This document shows positions 53,288 through 54,412 of a stretch of DNA of 54,412 bases, in pieces. Numbering within the stretch: position 1 is the stretch's first letter; each line of letters begins with the position of its first letter. The notes under the pieces were generated by a model. That model had not been told where the DNA came from and did no database searches. It saw only the letters and a program-made list of their open reading frames with translations. The DNA comes from a virus. The position numbers and the translations under genes are program-made. The DNA lies in IMG/VR virus record IMGVR_UViG_3300027710_000034, positions 1 through 54,412 of that record, one strand, 5' to 3'.

Positions 53288-54412
53288 AAAAGTTCTACTC
53301 TCGCCTTGGTTGGCACTAATTACTTTTGCGGTATTGTTAACAGTAAAACTAGCAAACCCATACTTGGTTGAATCCACAAGATTGAAGTTTTATGATTATT
53401 TGATGCTCGGTTCACCGACGCAATCCGAACAAATTGTAACTGTTAATATTGGGGAGAAAGCAATTGAAAAATATGGACAGTGGCCTTTCCCTCGCGAAGT
53501 CCACGCTAAAATTATTAGCGATATTTATGGCAGAGGGGCTGCTCTTGTTGGTAGCACTATACTTATGCCTGAGCCTGATCGTCTCGGCACTGACGGAGCT
53601 CTTGCTGATGCTCTGAGCAAGTATCCAGTAGTCCTGAGTCAGACAGTAACCGATTCATGTAAGGCAGGGAACCAGAATATCGCTCGGACTGGCGTTGCCG
53701 TCGTCGGCGACGGAGAAGCAACTGAATTTCTTCCTCAATACCCGTGCGTTCTAAGTAATATTCCACCTCTGCAAGAAGCAGCCGTCGGTGTAGGGATAAC
53801 GTCGACTCTACCCGAGACTGATGGGGTTGTGAGGCGAGTTCCTCTTCTATCTCAATCAAAAGGCGAATACTATCCTGCATTTGCGATAGAGATGCTGCGT
53901 GTAGCTGCAGGAGACTCTTCGTATCAAGCGAAGATAAATCAGACTGGGGTCGAAGCATTACGAATTCCTTCTTTTGAAACTATTAACACAGATGAATATG
54001 GAAGAACGTTCATTAATCCTAACTACCAATTTCCGTCATACGAAATTGGAGAGGATCCTTTACCTGTCCTGAGTGGTAAAATCGTGATTGTTGGCGTAAC
54101 TGCTGCTGGTATTTCGAATCCTGTAGCGACTCCTTCAGGTGCGCAACATCCCCATCAACTCCAGGCGAGTATTCTTGAAACTCTGATAAATGGGGATTCT
54201 GTTTCGGTTCCGAACTGGTCAGCAATTGCGGATCTTGCTGCATTTCTTGGTCTTGCTCTGGCATTGATCATTCTTTCTCGTTTTAGATTCTCTATAATTT
54301 ATATTGCTATTTTACTCGGTGGATATTTCTATCTACCTGTTTATCTGTTCGCGAGCAAAGGTATTCTGTTCGATGTAACATTTAACATATTTGCTATTGC
54401 TCTCATCTATAT
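53262..54412 (+). CDS. CHASE2-domain membrane protein, truncated by the window end
   Basis: Open to the last base. At least 383 residues: a first membrane helix (PWLALITFAVLLTV), then the extracytoplasmic CHASE2 domain with STRLKFYDYLMLG, QWPFPREVHAKIISDIY, LPETDGVVRRVPLL and KIVIVGVTAAGIS, followed by closely spaced membrane helices at the end. CHASE2 proteins normally continue into a cyclase, kinase or GGDEF output domain, which would lie outside. It starts 26 bp inside the adhesin gene. CHASE2 with FecR genes is a known bacterial pairing; here it would be a phage-encoded sensor. Confidence 0.85.
   Translation, partial: MDTLIQKTKKVLLSPWLALITFAVLLTVKLANPYLVESTRLKFYDYLMLGSPTQSEQIVTVNIGEKAIEKYGQWPFPREVHAKIISDIYGRGAALVGSTILMPEPDRLGTDGALADALSKYPVVLSQTVTDSCKAGNQNIARTGVAVVGDGEATEFLPQYPCVLSNIPPLQEAAVGVGITSTLPETDGVVRRVPLLSQSKGEYYPAFAIEMLRVAAGDSSYQAKINQTGVEALRIPSFETINTDEYGRTFINPNYQFPSYEIGEDPLPVLSGKIVIVGVTAAGISNPVATPSGAQHPHQLQASILETLINGDSVSVPNWSAIADLAAFLGLALALIILSRFRFSIIYIAILLGGYFYLPVYLFASKGILFDVTFNIFAIALIY

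Overview
The window is a contiguous, almost gap-free stretch of a large tailed-phage genome; every gene I can support lies on the + strand. The gene set points to the T4 superfamily: class Ia ribonucleotide reductase with a glutaredoxin between its two subunits, a T4-type RNase H, dCMP deaminase, short genes overlapping by ATGA/TAATG, and scattered TATAAATA motifs like T4 late promoters. A GapR/DUF2312 protein, a Coq4 homologue and several families common in aquatic phages suggest an alphaproteobacterial, probably aquatic, host. This is inference; no structural or terminase gene is in the window.

Layout. (1) 1-11.4 kb: nucleotide metabolism (nrdA partial, grx, nrdB), RNase H, a cytidylyltransferase, speD, a nitroreductase-like protein and putative homing-type genes. 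(2) 11.4-18.1 kb: an RNA island of about 25 tRNA genes plus several degenerate tRNA-like elements, together covering all 20 amino acids and including an initiator tRNA. Among them lie several structured non-coding RNAs, the largest about 0.9 kb with its own promoter, an embedded tRNA-like domain and a U-tailed 3' end, resembling the GOLLD/ROOL type of giant phage RNA. Small protein genes are interspersed (lipoprotein, YkuK-like, three tandem paralogues, SPFH lipoprotein, GapR-like). (3) 18.1-22.8 kb: a cassette of glycosyltransferase, Coq4, an unknown protein, radical SAM enzyme, SDR-like protein and Asp/Asn-hydroxylase-like oxygenase. (4) 23-42.8 kb: a dense accessory (early-type) region of mostly very small genes behind many host-like sigma70 promoters, with islands of recognisable function (AAA+ ATPase, methyltransferases, SWIM protein, nucleotidyltransferase, peroxiredoxin, SGNH hydrolase, macro-like protein, sulfotransferase, SprT-like peptidase, metallophosphoesterase). 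(5) 42.8-46.7 kb: a GIY-YIG protein, then a TET/JBP dioxygenase, its adjacent glycosyltransferase and a GNAT/DUF4338-like protein, a likely cytosine hypermodification pathway. (6) 46.7-54.4 kb: no sigma70-like promoters but two TATAAATA motifs, leading into a curli-type module: CsgF, CsgG, a curlin-repeat protein, a FecR-domain protein, a large curlin-repeat adhesin and a CHASE2 protein cut by the window end.

Regulation. I can place 22 TTGACA-17-TATAAT-type promoters between 5.6 and 45.6 kb. Several share not only the hexamers but an almost identical leader with ribosome-binding site, so promoter and leader seem to have been copied as a unit. Two transcripts appear to start at or within a base or two of the ATG. 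A perfect 8-bp hairpin contains the ribosome-binding site of one homing-type gene.
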